A DNA stretch of 64,000 nt, from assembly GCF_000518985.1 (NCBI RefSeq), contig NZ_JAEQ01000002.1, positions 395,611 to 459,610 on the forward strand, in the 5' to 3' direction. The position numbers were made by a program, and so were the translations under genes. Positions 52,101 through 60,556 of the stretch are shown here, in pieces. The DNA comes from Chelativorans sp. J32. GTDB lineage: Bacteria; Pseudomonadota; Alphaproteobacteria; Rhizobiales; Rhizobiaceae. Within the stretch, counting starts at the first letter, position 1. Each line of letters starts with the position of its first letter. The notes beneath the pieces are model-generated. The model was not told the DNA's origin. It did no database searches and saw only the letters and a list, made by a program, of their open reading frames with translations.

Positions 52101-53007
52101 ATCGGTTTTGATCACGATCGCCACCGCAGCCACGCCGCTTTTGATCGCAGCGATGGGTGAATTGGTGGTAGAGCGCTCCGGCGTGCTCAATCTCGGCGTG
52201 GAGGGCATGATGATCATGGGGGCGGTGACCGGATTCGCGGTCGCTGCCATGACAGGGTCTGCCTGGCTCGGCGTTTTTGCCGCGATTCTTGTAGGGGCGG
52301 CCTTCGCCCTGCTCTTTGGCTTCCTTGCGCTGACGCTTGTAACGAACCAGGTGGCAACGGGATTGGCCCTTACCTTGTTCGGGCTCGGCCTTTCCGGCAT
52401 GCTGGGCGAGAGCTTCGTCGGCCTGCCGGGCGTAAAGTTGGACCCGATCTATATTCCGGGCCTTTCGGACCTGCCTTTTGTCGGCAGGCTTCTGTTCGGG
52501 CAGGATCCGCTATTCTATGTGTCAATCCTGCTCACCGTCGGCGTGGCATATTTCCTGTTCTCCACACGCGCCGGATTGATGCTGCGCGCGGTCGGCGACA
52601 ATCATGTATCTGCCCATGCTCAGGGCATAAACGTAATCGGCATCCGCTATCTCGCGGTTCTGTTCGGGGGCGCCTGCGCTGGTCTCGCGGGAGCTTATCT
52701 TTCGATCGTCTACACGCCGCAATGGGTGGAGAACATGACGGCGGGGCGCGGTTGGATCGCGCTGGCGCTTGTGGTCTTCGCATCCTGGCGGCCCTGGCGC
52801 ATCGTGGCTGGGGCTTATCTTTTCGGCGGCGTCACGATCGGCCAGCTACACGCGCAGGCGCTCGGCGTCGGAATTCCATCGCAGCTTCTGTCTGCGCTTC
52901 CCTATCTCGCGACGATTGTCGTACTTGTCTTGATCTCCAGGAATCGGCGACTGACCATGATGAACACACCGGCATCTTTGGGGCGGGCCTTTGTGCCCGA
53001 TCGCTGA
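52093..53007 (+). CDS. BMP-type ABC transporter, permease 2
   Basis: The protein has 304 residues and about eight membrane segments. It starts with the second permease pattern of the family, ATPLLIAAMGELVVERSGVLNLGVEGMMIMGA, where ERSGVLNLGVEG is diagnostic. VGDNHVSAHAQGINVIGIRYLAVLFGGACAGLAGAYLS in parts and GWIALALVVFASWRPWR follow. It overlaps permease 1 by eight bases. It forms the membrane channel with permease 1. Confidence 0.93.
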   Translation: MLESVLITIATAATPLLIAAMGELVVERSGVLNLGVEGMMIMGAVTGFAVAAMTGSAWLGVFAAILVGAAFALLFGFLALTLVTNQVATGLALTLFGLGLSGMLGESFVGLPGVKLDPIYIPGLSDLPFVGRLLFGQDPLFYVSILLTVGVAYFLFSTRAGLMLRAVGDNHVSAHAQGINVIGIRYLAVLFGGACAGLAGAYLSIVYTPQWVENMTAGRGWIALALVVFASWRPWRIVAGAYLFGGVTIGQLHAQALGVGIPSQLLSALPYLATIVVLVLISRNRRLTMMNTPASLGRAFVPDR

Positions 53008-53086
53008 GTGTCTCCGCATGGACCGGGCTGTTTGATGCAACAGGGCGTAGAAGGCGCCACAGGCAACCATCAGAGAGGATGAGGAA

Positions 53087-54160
53087 ATGAAAACATCAAT
53101 GAAGGCATTTGCCGCAGCCGCCGTGCTCGGCTTCGCCGCCGCAGGGACCGCCCAAGCGCAGGACCCCACCAAGGCATGCTTCATTTATGTCGGCCCGATC
53201 GGCGATTTCGGCTGGTCGTACCAACACCATCAAGGGGTGCTCCAGCTCGAGAAGGAGCTGGGCGACACGGTGGAAACTGCGTATTTGGAAAGCGTGCCGG
53301 AAGGCGCGGATGCGGAGCGCGCGATCGAGCGCTTCGCACGTTCCGGCTGTGATATCATCTTTACGACGTCCTTCGGATACATGGACGCAACCAACAAGGT
53401 CGCCGGACGCTTCCCGGATGTAAAATTCGAGCACGCGACCGGTTACAAGCGCGATCATCCGAACGTCTCCACCTATAATTCGCGCTTCTATGAGGGCCGC
53501 TACGTACAAGGCGTCATTGCCGCGAAGATGTCGAAGGCGAATGTAGCGGGCTACATCGCTTCCTTCCCCATTCCCGAAGTCGTGATGGGCATCAATGCCT
53601 TTATGCTGGGAGCACAGTCGGTCAATCCGGACTTCAAGGTCAAGGTCGTCTGGGCGAACACCTGGTTCGATCCCGGCAAGGAGGCTGACGCCGCAAAGGC
53701 TCTGATCGATCAGGGCGTCGACATCATCACCCAACACACCGACTCAACGGCGCCTATGCAGGTAGCGGCGGAGCGCGGCATCAAGGCGTTCGGTCAGGCC
53801 TCCGACATGATCAAGTTCGGCCCCGAGACCCAGCTCACCTCGATCGTGGACGAATGGGGCCCGTACTACGTCAAGCGCGTAAAGGCCGTGCAGGACGGGA
53901 CCTGGGAGCAGGTGGACGTCTGGGGCGGCTTCAAGGAGGGCCATGTGGTGATGGCGCCCTATCAGAACATGCCCGACGATGTGAAGGCCTTGGCCCAGGA
54001 GACTGAAGACAAGATCCGCTCGGGCTTCAATCCGTTCACGGGTCCGATCAACAGGCAGGATGGTTCGCCTTGGCTTGCCGAAGGCGAGGTGGCCGATGAT
54101 CCCACCCTGCTCGGCATGAATTTCTATGTCGAAGGAATCGACGACAAGCTGCCGAACTGA
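53087..54160 (+). CDS. BMP family ABC transporter substrate-binding protein
   Basis: The protein has 357 residues with a signal peptide (MKAFAAAAVLGFAAAGTAQAQ, cleavage after AQA). There is no lipobox Cys, so it should be free in the periplasm. The BMP fold shows CFIYVGPIGDFGWSYQHHQG, IIFTTSFGYMDATNKVAGRFPDVKFEHATGY in parts, YEGRYVQGVIAAKMSK and IITQHTDSTAPMQVAAERG. Characterised BMP proteins bind nucleosides or purines; the ligand here is unknown. The gene closes the importer operon 79 nt after permease 2 and is followed by a strong terminator. Its ribosome site is GAGGATGAGG. Confidence 0.93.
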   Translation: MKTSMKAFAAAAVLGFAAAGTAQAQDPTKACFIYVGPIGDFGWSYQHHQGVLQLEKELGDTVETAYLESVPEGADAERAIERFARSGCDIIFTTSFGYMDATNKVAGRFPDVKFEHATGYKRDHPNVSTYNSRFYEGRYVQGVIAAKMSKANVAGYIASFPIPEVVMGINAFMLGAQSVNPDFKVKVVWANTWFDPGKEADAAKALIDQGVDIITQHTDSTAPMQVAAERGIKAFGQASDMIKFGPETQLTSIVDEWGPYYVKRVKAVQDGTWEQVDVWGGFKEGHVVMAPYQNMPDDVKALAQETEDKIRSGFNPFTGPINRQDGSPWLAEGEVADDPTLLGMNFYVEGIDDKLPN

Positions 54161-54186
54161 GTACATTTGTTCGCAGCAGGCGTAAG

Positions 54187-54216
54187 AAAGGGGCAGCTTG
54201 TGCTGCCCCTTTTTTC
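54187..54216 (+). terminator. Intrinsic terminator of the BMP importer operon
   Basis: AAAGGGGCAGC / GCTGCCCCTTT form an 11-bp stem around TTGT, followed by further Ts to TTTTTTC. It lies 27 nt after the binding-protein stop and is one of the clearest terminators in the window. Confidence 0.88.
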
Positions 54217-54236
54217 TTGCCCGCATCGATGATGTC

Positions 54237-54285
54237 CTGACAGTAAGATGTCAGCAGATCTTTGATAGGGTGATGGCCGTCACCC
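54237..54285 (+). promoter_or_regulatory. Two consecutive 6-N6-6 inverted repeats before the GST gene
   Basis: CTGACA-N6-TGTCAG lies at 54237-54254 and GGGTGA-N6-TCACCC at 54268-54285. The second abuts the ribosome site (GAAGGAG) of the GST gene. They could be operator sites or leader hairpins. No regulator is known. Confidence 0.35.
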
Positions 54286-54298
54286 GAAGGAGAGTAAC

Positions 54299-54940
54299 AT
54301 GCTGACCTTCTATCACGCTCCCTGGTCCCGCTCTTCCGCCATCTTTTGGCTCCTGGAGGAACTAGGCACCGACTATAGGATGGAACTCGTGGACATTCGC
54401 GCTGGCGCGCCTGAGGACTATCGTCTGATCCAGCCCAGCAAGAAGGTTCCGGCAATCGATCATGACGGAACCATCGTCACCGAACGCGCCGCCATCACCA
54501 TTTATTTGAGCGATCAGTTTCCCCAGGCCGGCCTTGCACCGCCGATCAACGATCCAAGCAGGGCGGCTTATCTCACGACACTCGTCTATCATGACGCGGT
54601 GTTTGATCCGGCAGTCTCTGCCAAGGTCCACGGGCTGAGCTATATCAGCAACGATTATTCCTTTGGCCTGTACGATGACGCGGTCTCCTACCTGGAGCGC
54701 AAGCTGTCGGCGGCGCCATTCGCGGCAGGTGAGCGGTTCACCGCTGCCGACGTGATCCTGGGCATGGGGATCAATTACACGATGAACATCCTTAAGGGGC
54801 TACCGGAAAAACCGGTGTTCAAGGACTATGTGTCCCGTGTGACGGATCGACCTGCCTTCAAGCGCAGTCAGGAAAGAGATGCCGAGCTGGCGGCGCAGGT
54901 TCCAGCCTTCCAGGCGTTGTTCCAGGGGAATACGCCTTAG
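54299..54940 (+). CDS. Glutathione S-transferase family protein
   Basis: The protein has 213 residues. The N-terminal thioredoxin-like domain (1-80) has MLTFYHAPWSRSSAIFWLLEELG, with a possible catalytic Ser, the cis-Pro in KVPAID, and TERAAITIYLSDQFP, where the usual E-S glutathione motif reads E-R. The helical C-terminal domain has the N-capping-like AGERFTAADVILGMGINY. The substrate is unknown. A good GGAG site precedes the ATG. It appears to be a single-gene unit between the importer terminator and a hairpin at 55013. Confidence 0.88.
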   Translation: MLTFYHAPWSRSSAIFWLLEELGTDYRMELVDIRAGAPEDYRLIQPSKKVPAIDHDGTIVTERAAITIYLSDQFPQAGLAPPINDPSRAAYLTTLVYHDAVFDPAVSAKVHGLSYISNDYSFGLYDDAVSYLERKLSAAPFAAGERFTAADVILGMGINYTMNILKGLPEKPVFKDYVSRVTDRPAFKRSQERDAELAAQVPAFQALFQGNTP

Positions 54941-55012
54941 GCCACATCGATCGAGCTCCAACAGCGGATTGCGCAGCGCGCCCCCTGTAATGGGATGTCG
55001 CCCGGGATAGGG

Positions 55013-55034
55013 GCGCGCCCGTTCAAGGGCGCGC
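55013..55034 (+). terminator. Possible terminator after the GST gene
   Basis: GCGCGCCC and GGGCGCGC form a perfect 8-bp stem around GTTCAA, which G-T pairs can lengthen. It lies 73 nt after the GST stop. No T-run follows. The rest of the 292-nt gap to ilvD is AT-richer and holds TAACCATTAAC at about 55056-55066, but no clear gene. Confidence 0.4.
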
Positions 55035-55232
55035 TCTGCTGCATTAAGGATTATGTAACCATTAACTTTCTGTTGCGCTCCGGCAACACTTTCTCAAGAT
55101 GCATTAGGCTAAAAGGAAGCGGGGACTGGTCGTCAACTTCCCGCCATAAAACAGGCGCACCGAGAAAGCTCTCGACTGCACCTTGCGTAACTGTGCGTTT
55201 AGAGAAGAGGCCGCGAGGCGGCAAAGGTGATA

Positions 55233-56957
55233 ATGGACGCTCGTGCGATCTCGAAGGAAAAGCTGCCCAGCCGCTACGTCACTGTAGGGCCCGAGCGCGC
55301 ACCGCACAGGTCTTATCTCTATGCGATGGGATTGTCGGCGGAGGAGATCGCTCAGCCGCTCGTGGGGGTGGCAACCTGCTGGAACGAGGCCGCCCCGTGC
55401 AACATTTCCCTGATGCGCCAAGCGCAGGTGGTCAAGAAGGGGGTGGCAGCGGCGAAGGGCACGCCGCGTGAATTCACCACGATCACCGTCACCGACGGTA
55501 TTGCCATGGGCCACCAAGGGATGAAGGCCTCGCTGGCATCGCGCGAGGTCATCGCCGATTCGGTGGAACTCACCATGCGCGGCCATTGCTATGACGCCCT
55601 GGTGGGGCTTGCCGGTTGCGACAAGTCGCTGCCGGGCATGATGATGGCCATGGTGCGGCTCAACGTGCCGTCGATCTTCATCTATGGCGGTTCGATCCTT
55701 CCGGGCACTTATCGCGGGCGGCAGATTACCGTGCAGGACGTCTTCGAGGCCGTCGGCCAGCACTCGGTGGGCTCCATCTCCGACGAAGAACTGACAGAGA
55801 TCGAGCAGGCGGCCTGTCCTTCGGCCGGGTCCTGCGGCGCCCAGTTCACGGCAAATACCATGGCGACGGTCGCGGAGGCGATCGGGCTCGCCCTGCCATA
55901 TTCCTGCGGCGCCCCGGCTCCGTACGAGATGCGGGACCGTTTCAATTACGCCGCCGGCGAAAAGGTGGTGGAACTGGTCGCACGCCAAATCCGCCCGCGC
56001 GACATCGTCACCCGGAAGGCGCTGGAGAATGCGGCAGCCGTCGTGGCCGCCTCCGGCGGATCGACGAACGCGGCGTTGCATTTGCCGGCCATCGCGCATG
56101 AAGCCGGGATCGAGTTCGACCTGTTCGATGTCGCGGAGGTCTTCAAGAGAACTCCTTACGTCGCCGATTTGAAGCCCGGCGGCAAATACGTGGCCAAGGA
56201 CATGTTCGAGGCTGGGGGTATTCCGCTGCTCATGAAGACGCTGCTTGAGCACGGCTATCTGCATGGTGATTGCCTGACGGTCACCGGCCGGACCCTCGCG
56301 GAGAACATGGAGCGGGTCGAGTGGAACGAAGCGCAGGATGTCGTGTATCCCGCCGACCAGCCATTGAGCCCTACCGGCGGCGTGGTCGGGCTGCGGGGCA
56401 ATCTTGCGCCCGAGGGAGCCATCGTGAAGGTGGCCGGGATGAAGAATCTGCGCTTCTCCGGCCCGGCGCGCTGCTTTGATTCGGAAGAGGCATGTTTTGC
56501 CGCCGTGTCCGAGCGCCGTTACAGGGAAGGCGAGGTGCTGGTTATCCGTTACGAGGGTCCCAAGGGCGGCCCTGGCATGCGCGAAATGCTTGCCACCACG
56601 GCCGCCCTCTATGGGCAGGGGATGGGCGACAAGGTGGCACTAATCACGGATGGCCGCTTTTCGGGTGCGACCAGGGGTTTCTGCATCGGCCATGTGGGCC
56701 CGGAAGCAGCCGTAGGCGGGCCGATCGGGCTTCTTGAAGATGGCGATATCATCACCATCGATGCGGTCGCGGGTACAATCGACGTTGCTCTAGGCGAGGC
56801 GGAACTCGATGAGCGCCGCGCTGCCTGGAGGCCGCGCGAGACTGATTACCAGTCCGGCGCGATCTGGAAATATGCGCAGACCGTGGGGTCAGCGCGCTAT
56901 GGCGCGGTCACACATCCCGGCGCCGGGAAAGAAACGCACTGCTATGCGGACATATAG
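55233..56957 (+). CDS. ilvD: Dihydroxy-acid dehydratase
   Basis: IlvD dehydrates dihydroxy-acids to the 2-keto acid precursors of valine, leucine and isoleucine, using an Fe-S cluster. It has 574 residues. The cluster cysteines are in [22 protein letters not shown] and [14 protein letters not shown]. The active-site Ser region is [21 protein letters not shown] chose the ATG at 55233, with AAAGGTG directly before it, over a GTG six bases upstream. The ExoR-like gene starts inside its last codons. No other ilv gene is in the window. Confidence 0.97.
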   Translation: MDARAISKEKLPSRYVTVGPERAPHRSYLYAMGLSAEEIAQPLVGVATCWNEAAPCNISLMRQAQVVKKGVAAAKGTPREFTTITVTDGIAMGHQGMKASLASREVIADSVELTMRGHCYDALVGLAGCDKSLPGMMMAMVRLNVPSIFIYGGSILPGTYRGRQITVQDVFEAVGQHSVGSISDEELTEIEQAACPSAGSCGAQFTANTMATVAEAIGLALPYSCGAPAPYEMRDRFNYAAGEKVVELVARQIRPRDIVTRKALENAAAVVAASGGSTNAALHLPAIAHEAGIEFDLFDVAEVFKRTPYVADLKPGGKYVAKDMFEAGGIPLLMKTLLEHGYLHGDCLTVTGRTLAENMERVEWNEAQDVVYPADQPLSPTGGVVGLRGNLAPEGAIVKVAGMKNLRFSGPARCFDSEEACFAAVSERRYREGEVLVIRYEGPKGGPGMREMLATTAALYGQGMGDKVALITDGRFSGATRGFCIGHVGPEAAVGGPIGLLEDGDIITIDAVAGTIDVALGEAELDERRAAWRPRETDYQSGAIWKYAQTVGSARYGAVTHPGAGKETHCYADI

Positions 56958-57741
56958 GCATATGACGGCCCGGTTATTTGCCGGAGCCCTGGTCTTGTTC
57001 GGGACGCTTGGCCCGGCGCTCGCCCTCGACGAGAAACTCGTGGTGCAGCCGCCATCGCGCAATCCGCTGGCGATGTTCCGCTTCGGCTTCTCGGCCTATA
57101 AGCGTGGCGAGAAGCAAGAGGCGGTCGAGGCCTATCGCTATGCCGCTGAAAACGGCCAGGTGGGTGCACGCTGGAAGCTCGCCCGTATGTATGCCGAAGG
57201 CGATGGCGTAGCGCGCAACGATTACGAAGCGTTCAAGTTCTTCGCAGCCGTTGCCCAGCAGGATGTCCAGCCGGGAAGCCGAGACGAGAGCTATGTTTCA
57301 GACGCGCTTTTGGCAGTCGGCAATTACCTGCGCCGTGGCATTCCCGGCACGCCGGTGACGCCAAACCCGGCTGTCGCGCTCGAATACTATATGCGCGCGG
57401 CGGCGACATATCGGAATGCAGATGCTCAGTTCGAACTCGGCCGCATGTTCCTCACGGGCGAGGGAGGCGCGAAGAGCGTCCAGCAAGCTGCAAGATGGCT
57501 GCAGCTGGCGGCGGAGAAGGGGCATGTCGGGGCGCGGGCGACATTGGGCAACCTTCTTTTTCAGAGCGGAAAGGTCGTGCGTGGCTTGGCCTTGATGACT
57601 GCAGCGCTGGAGCAGGCGGCGCCCGGCGATGTCGGTTGGATTCGCGCGATGCAGGAAGAGGCTTTCGCGCTGGCCGGCGAATCGGACCGCCGCACAGCGA
57701 TTGCGCTGGCCGAGGATTATCTTGCAAACGGGATGGAATAA
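56944..57741 (+). CDS. Sel1-repeat periplasmic protein, ExoR-like
   Basis: The protein has about 265 residues from ATG 56944 (259 if the ATG at 56962 is used). A signal peptide ([23 protein letters not shown]) is followed by Sel1-like repeats: [43 protein letters not shown], then [17 protein letters not shown] and [23 protein letters not shown]. Layout and wording ('VQPP...[13 protein letters not shown]...[15 protein letters not shown]') resemble ExoR, the periplasmic repressor of the ExoS/ChvI system that controls exopolysaccharide and acid response. exoS and chvI are not nearby. The gene overlaps ilvD. The identity as true ExoR is an inference; a paralogue is possible. Confidence 0.8.
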   Translation: MRTYRHMTARLFAGALVLFGTLGPALALDEKLVVQPPSRNPLAMFRFGFSAYKRGEKQEAVEAYRYAAENGQVGARWKLARMYAEGDGVARNDYEAFKFFAAVAQQDVQPGSRDESYVSDALLAVGNYLRRGIPGTPVTPNPAVALEYYMRAAATYRNADAQFELGRMFLTGEGGAKSVQQAARWLQLAAEKGHVGARATLGNLLFQSGKVVRGLALMTAALEQAAPGDVGWIRAMQEEAFALAGESDRRTAIALAEDYLANGME

Positions 57742-57767
57742 GCCGAGAGCAGACGCTGCTCTCGGCT
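57741..57767. terminator. Bidirectional hairpin overlapping two stop codons
   Basis: AGCCGAGAGCAG / CTGCTCTCGGCT form a perfect 12-bp stem with an ACG loop. The first base is the last base of the ExoR-like stop codon; the last two bases belong to the xthA stop codon. It separates two convergent genes. No T-run is present on either side. Confidence 0.6.
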
Positions 57768-58554
57768 ATGCCGCGATCTCTAGTTCGGCGACGACGGGAA
57801 CGTGGTCGGACGGTTTTTCCCAAGCACGCGTGTGCTTCTGCACGGAAACGGAGACGAGCCGATCCGCCGCTTCCGGGGACAACATCAGATGATCGATGCG
57901 GATACCGTTGTTCTTTTGCCAAGCTCCGGCCTGATAGTCCCAAAATGTGAAGGTGCCGGATTCGTCGGTTGCCGCACGCAGCGCATCGGTTAGCCCGAGA
58001 TTACAGAGCCGACGAAAGGCCTGCCTGCTCTCTGGCTGATAAAGTGCGTCTCCCAGCCAATTTTCCGGGTTCTTCGCATCAGCGGGTTCGGGAATCACGT
58101 TGTAATCGCCGGCGAGCACCAGCGGCTCTTCAAGCATGAGGCGCGCCCTCGTCCAGCGTTCCAGCCGGTCCATCCAGGCGAGCTTATAAGCGAACTTCTC
58201 GCTGGCAACAGGATTGCCGTTGGGAAGGTAGAGCGACGCGACTCGCAGCACGCCTGCGTTTGTCGAGAAGACACCTTCGATGAACCTTGCCTGCTCGTCG
58301 CCATCATTTCCCGGCAAGCCGCGGTTCACCTCGTCGAACCGGATCCGAGAAAGAATCGCAACGCCGTTGAAGCCCTTCTGACCGTTCGTTTCGACGTGAT
58401 AGCCCAGCGCCTCCACGGGTTCGCGGGGAAACTGTTCGTCGACTGACTTGATCTCTTGCAGGCAGACGATGTCTGGCGAAGCCTCCTGCAGCCAATGCAG
58501 GAGATTCTCTATGCGCGCCTTGACACCGTTGATGTTCCAGGTGGCGATCTTCAT
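57766..58554 (-). CDS. xthA: Exodeoxyribonuclease III
   Basis: XthA is an AP endonuclease and 3' exonuclease of base-excision repair. It has 262 residues. Motifs of the Exo-endo-phos fold are MKIATWNINGVKAR, IVCLQEIKS (metal Glu), ASLYLPNGNP, LVLAGDYNVIP (Asp, Asn), IRIDHLMLS and SDHVPVVAEL (catalytic Asp-His). The start at 58554 is fixed by the conserved N-terminus; five extra in-frame codons upstream are not needed. It is divergent from the DUF2188 gene and convergent with the ExoR-like gene. Confidence 0.96.
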   Translation of the reverse strand: MKIATWNINGVKARIENLLHWLQEASPDIVCLQEIKSVDEQFPREPVEALGYHVETNGQKGFNGVAILSRIRFDEVNRGLPGNDGDEQARFIEGVFSTNAGVLRVASLYLPNGNPVASEKFAYKLAWMDRLERWTRARLMLEEPLVLAGDYNVIPEPADAKNPENWLGDALYQPESRQAFRRLCNLGLTDALRAATDESGTFTFWDYQAGAWQKNNGIRIDHLMLSPEAADRLVSVSVQKHTRAWEKPSDHVPVVAELEIAA

Positions 58555-58688
58555 GAGCGGGAGGTCCAAGCTTGGTCGGAGTTCAGACTAGAGAACGTCA
58601 TCATAGGGATATCTCGGTAAGGCTGCGTACCGCGGAACAACTGCCGGAGGCAATGGTTGGGGGCGAGATTCGACAAACGGAGATCTCA

Positions 58689-59075
58689 ATGCGCGCTCTG
58701 ATCGCAGCCCTCGGAATTTACGGCATCTATCGCTTGTGGCGGTCCCGCTCCACGCGCCCCCGTGCGCTGCTCCAGGATATGCGCCGGGACCGGCGAGGCC
58801 GAGAGAGGCCGGAATCGCGCCCAAGGAAGGTGGTGTACGAGGTGGTGGAGCATGATGGTGGCTGGGCCTACAAAGTGGGCGACGTCTTTTCCGAGACCTA
58901 TCCCACGGTGCAGGAGGCCACGGAAGCCGCCGAGCGGGCCGCCGCCGCCCATCAGGCCGCTGGCAGCGACGAGATGATCCAGTACCAGGATGGGGCTGGA
59001 CGCTGGCACGAAGAGCTGGAAACCGGCGATAGCAGGCCGGAAACAGAGGTCGATCAGCAGGCCGCCCGCCACTGA
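58689..59075 (+). CDS. DUF2188-like small protein
   Basis: The protein has 128 residues. The first 20 (MRALIAALGIYGIYRLWRSR) form a short hydrophobic anchor followed by a basic stretch (PRALLQDMRRDRRGRERP). The conserved part is KVVYEVVEHDGGWAYKVGDVFSETYPTVQEATEAAERAAAAHQ, which has the DUF2188 pattern. The function is unknown. The ATG at 58689 follows ACGGAGAT; an earlier in-frame start lacks a site. A small membrane protein gene follows 17 nt downstream, so the two may be one unit. Confidence 0.75.
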   Translation: MRALIAALGIYGIYRLWRSRSTRPRALLQDMRRDRRGRERPESRPRKVVYEVVEHDGGWAYKVGDVFSETYPTVQEATEAAERAAAAHQAAGSDEMIQYQDGAGRWHEELETGDSRPETEVDQQAARH

Positions 59076-59092
59076 ACAGGATCGATATAAGC

Positions 59093-59308
59093 ATGGCAGA
59101 TAATAAACGGGAGCCGAGCGGGAGGCGCAGCGATAAGCGGGCGATTCTGATCACCGCTGCAATCGTTGTCGTGGTGCTGGCTTTGTTCCTGCTTTACGAT
59201 GGTGGGTTTCGGACGGCCTCGGACAGTCCGTCCGGCGGCCCTGACCAGGACGCCGCGCCTACGCAGACTGAGGAAACCGCGCCGACAACTCCCCAAAGCC
59301 CGCGCTGA
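59093..59308 (+). CDS. Small single-span membrane protein
   Basis: The protein has 71 residues. A basic N-terminus (MADNKREPSGRRSDKR) is followed by one membrane segment (AILITAAIVVVVLALFLLYDG) and a Pro/Thr/Asp-rich tail, so it is probably anchored with its tail in the periplasm. Nothing in the sequence points to a function. Its ribosome site is weak (ACAGGATCG), but its position 17 nt after the DUF2188 gene and its clear topology make it likely to be real. Confidence 0.6.
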   Translation: MADNKREPSGRRSDKRAILITAAIVVVVLALFLLYDGGFRTASDSPSGGPDQDAAPTQTEETAPTTPQSPR

Positions 59309-59370
59309 CAGCAGAATCACGGAACCAATTCGCCTCTCATCCGTTGTCGCACAACAGCGGAGGAAGGCAG

Positions 59371-59676
59371 TTGCACATAATCGACACCGTTGTTTGCCGG
59401 GAAAACAAGAACAGCGCATGGGTGAATGTGGTGTTCCTGGGAGACCAAGGCGAATCGGTGTCGGTGCGGGTTCCCTGTACGATTCCCACCGGCAACGATG
59501 TCGGTCGCAACTATATAATCAAGCAGGCAACGATCCTGCTGCGGAATTTAATAAGCTGCGACAGCTTCAACATGCTGGGAGAAAGGGGCTGGTCTCCGCA
59601 TCGTGGGCGCTTCGGTGTGCCTGCTGAAAGGCCTGCTGTTGTCCCGGAAGCCGTTGGAAGCTGGTCCGAGGACTGA
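59371..59676 (+). CDS. Hypothetical protein, probable TTG start
   Basis: The reading frame gives 101 residues from a TTG at 59371, which is preceded by GGAGGAAGG at an ideal distance. An upstream TTG at 59344 has no such site. The sequence starts HIIDTVVCRENKNSAWVNVVFLGDQGES and VSVRVPCTIPTGNDVGRNYIIKQA, a mixed beta/alpha pattern typical of a folded cytoplasmic domain, then a less ordered tail rich in Pro, Gly and Arg. I do not recognise the family. It lies 62 nt after the small membrane protein gene. Confidence 0.5.
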   Translation: MHIIDTVVCRENKNSAWVNVVFLGDQGESVSVRVPCTIPTGNDVGRNYIIKQATILLRNLISCDSFNMLGERGWSPHRGRFGVPAERPAVVPEAVGSWSED

Positions 59677-60126
59677 CCGGCCGCCCGATATCGTTCATCG
59701 CTTCGTAATCCATTAGACTCATCATCCCGCGAGGGCTGGAAAGCCGTCTGCGGACTCCCCATATGGATAAGCGCGGCGGTCGTTCTACTGCGCGCTCCTC
59801 ATCGTGGCCCATATCGATATCGGCGCAAGATAATTGCGACCTGGGCTTGACGGGTGGGCCTGTTGCGCGTATTACCCGCCTCGTCTGAGCCGATGTGAGG
59901 CCTTTCTTTTCGGAACGACGCGTTCCGGAGCTTGAGTCTCAAACAGGGTTCGTTTTAACGAGCGACAGACTTCCGGGGCAAGAAGCGGAGTACGCTTCCT
60001 CTGCATATATTCGGGCCGGACCGCATGACTGCGGTTTGATGCCCGAATTTGCGTTAGGAACGATGTTTCGTCCAGGACGGAACCCGAACTCGCTCAGGAC
60101 ACGAGATTGTAACAAGGGAAGGTTTG
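59677..60126 (+). other. 450-nt upstream region and leader of the str cluster
   Basis: I see no gene in this stretch. It holds the candidate promoter at 59847 and then a leader of about 245 nt before rpsL. The leader has a perfect hairpin, CGGAACG-ACG-CGTTCCG, at 59911-59927. In many relatives rpoB-rpoC lie directly upstream of rpsL; they are not present here. Confidence 0.6.
59847..59875 (+). promoter_or_regulatory. Candidate promoter of the rpsL-rpsG-fusA-tuf cluster
   Basis: TTGACG at 59847-59852, a 17-nt spacer and TATTAC at 59870-59875 make a strong match. The preceding GGGC also fits the alphaproteobacterial -35 context (CTTGAC). It is the best such site in the gap upstream of rpsL. 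Confidence 0.55.
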
Positions 60127-60498
60127 ATGCCGACCGTAAGCCAGCTGATCCGCAAGCCGCGCCAAGCGCCGGTGAAGCGCAACAAAGTGCCCGCCATGGA
60201 GGCGAACCCGCAAAAGCGCGGTGTGTGCACGCGCGTCTATACGACGTCGCCGAAGAAGCCGAACTCGGCCATGCGCAAGGTGGCGAAAATTCGGCTCGCC
60301 AACGGCTTTGAGGTGATCGGCTACATTCCGGGTGAGGGTCACAACCTGCAAGAGCACTCCGTGGTGATGATCCGCGGCGGGCGCGTGAAGGACCTTCCTG
60401 GTGTGCGCTATCACATCATCCGTGGCGTGCTCGATACGCAGGGTGTGAAGAGCCGTAAGCAGCGTCGCTCCAAATACGGCGCGAAGCGTCCGAAGTAA
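60127..60498 (+). CDS. rpsL: 30S ribosomal protein S12
   Basis: S12 lies at the decoding centre and supports accuracy of translation. It has 123 residues, the normal length: [56 protein letters not shown]. Lys43 and Lys88, whose changes give streptomycin resistance, are both wild type; the beta-methylthiolated Asp follows Lys88 (KDLPG). The ATG at 60127 follows AAGGGAAGG. It is the first gene of the str cluster; rpsG follows after 58 nt. Confidence 0.98.
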   Translation: MPTVSQLIRKPRQAPVKRNKVPAMEANPQKRGVCTRVYTTSPKKPNSAMRKVAKIRLANGFEVIGYIPGEGHNLQEHSVVMIRGGRVKDLPGVRYHIIRGVLDTQGVKSRKQRRSKYGAKRPK

Positions 60499-60556
60499 GG
60501 GTTACCCGGCTTCGGCGCTTATTGGCGCCAGGCCTCGAAGGTGAGAGACGAAGAAG

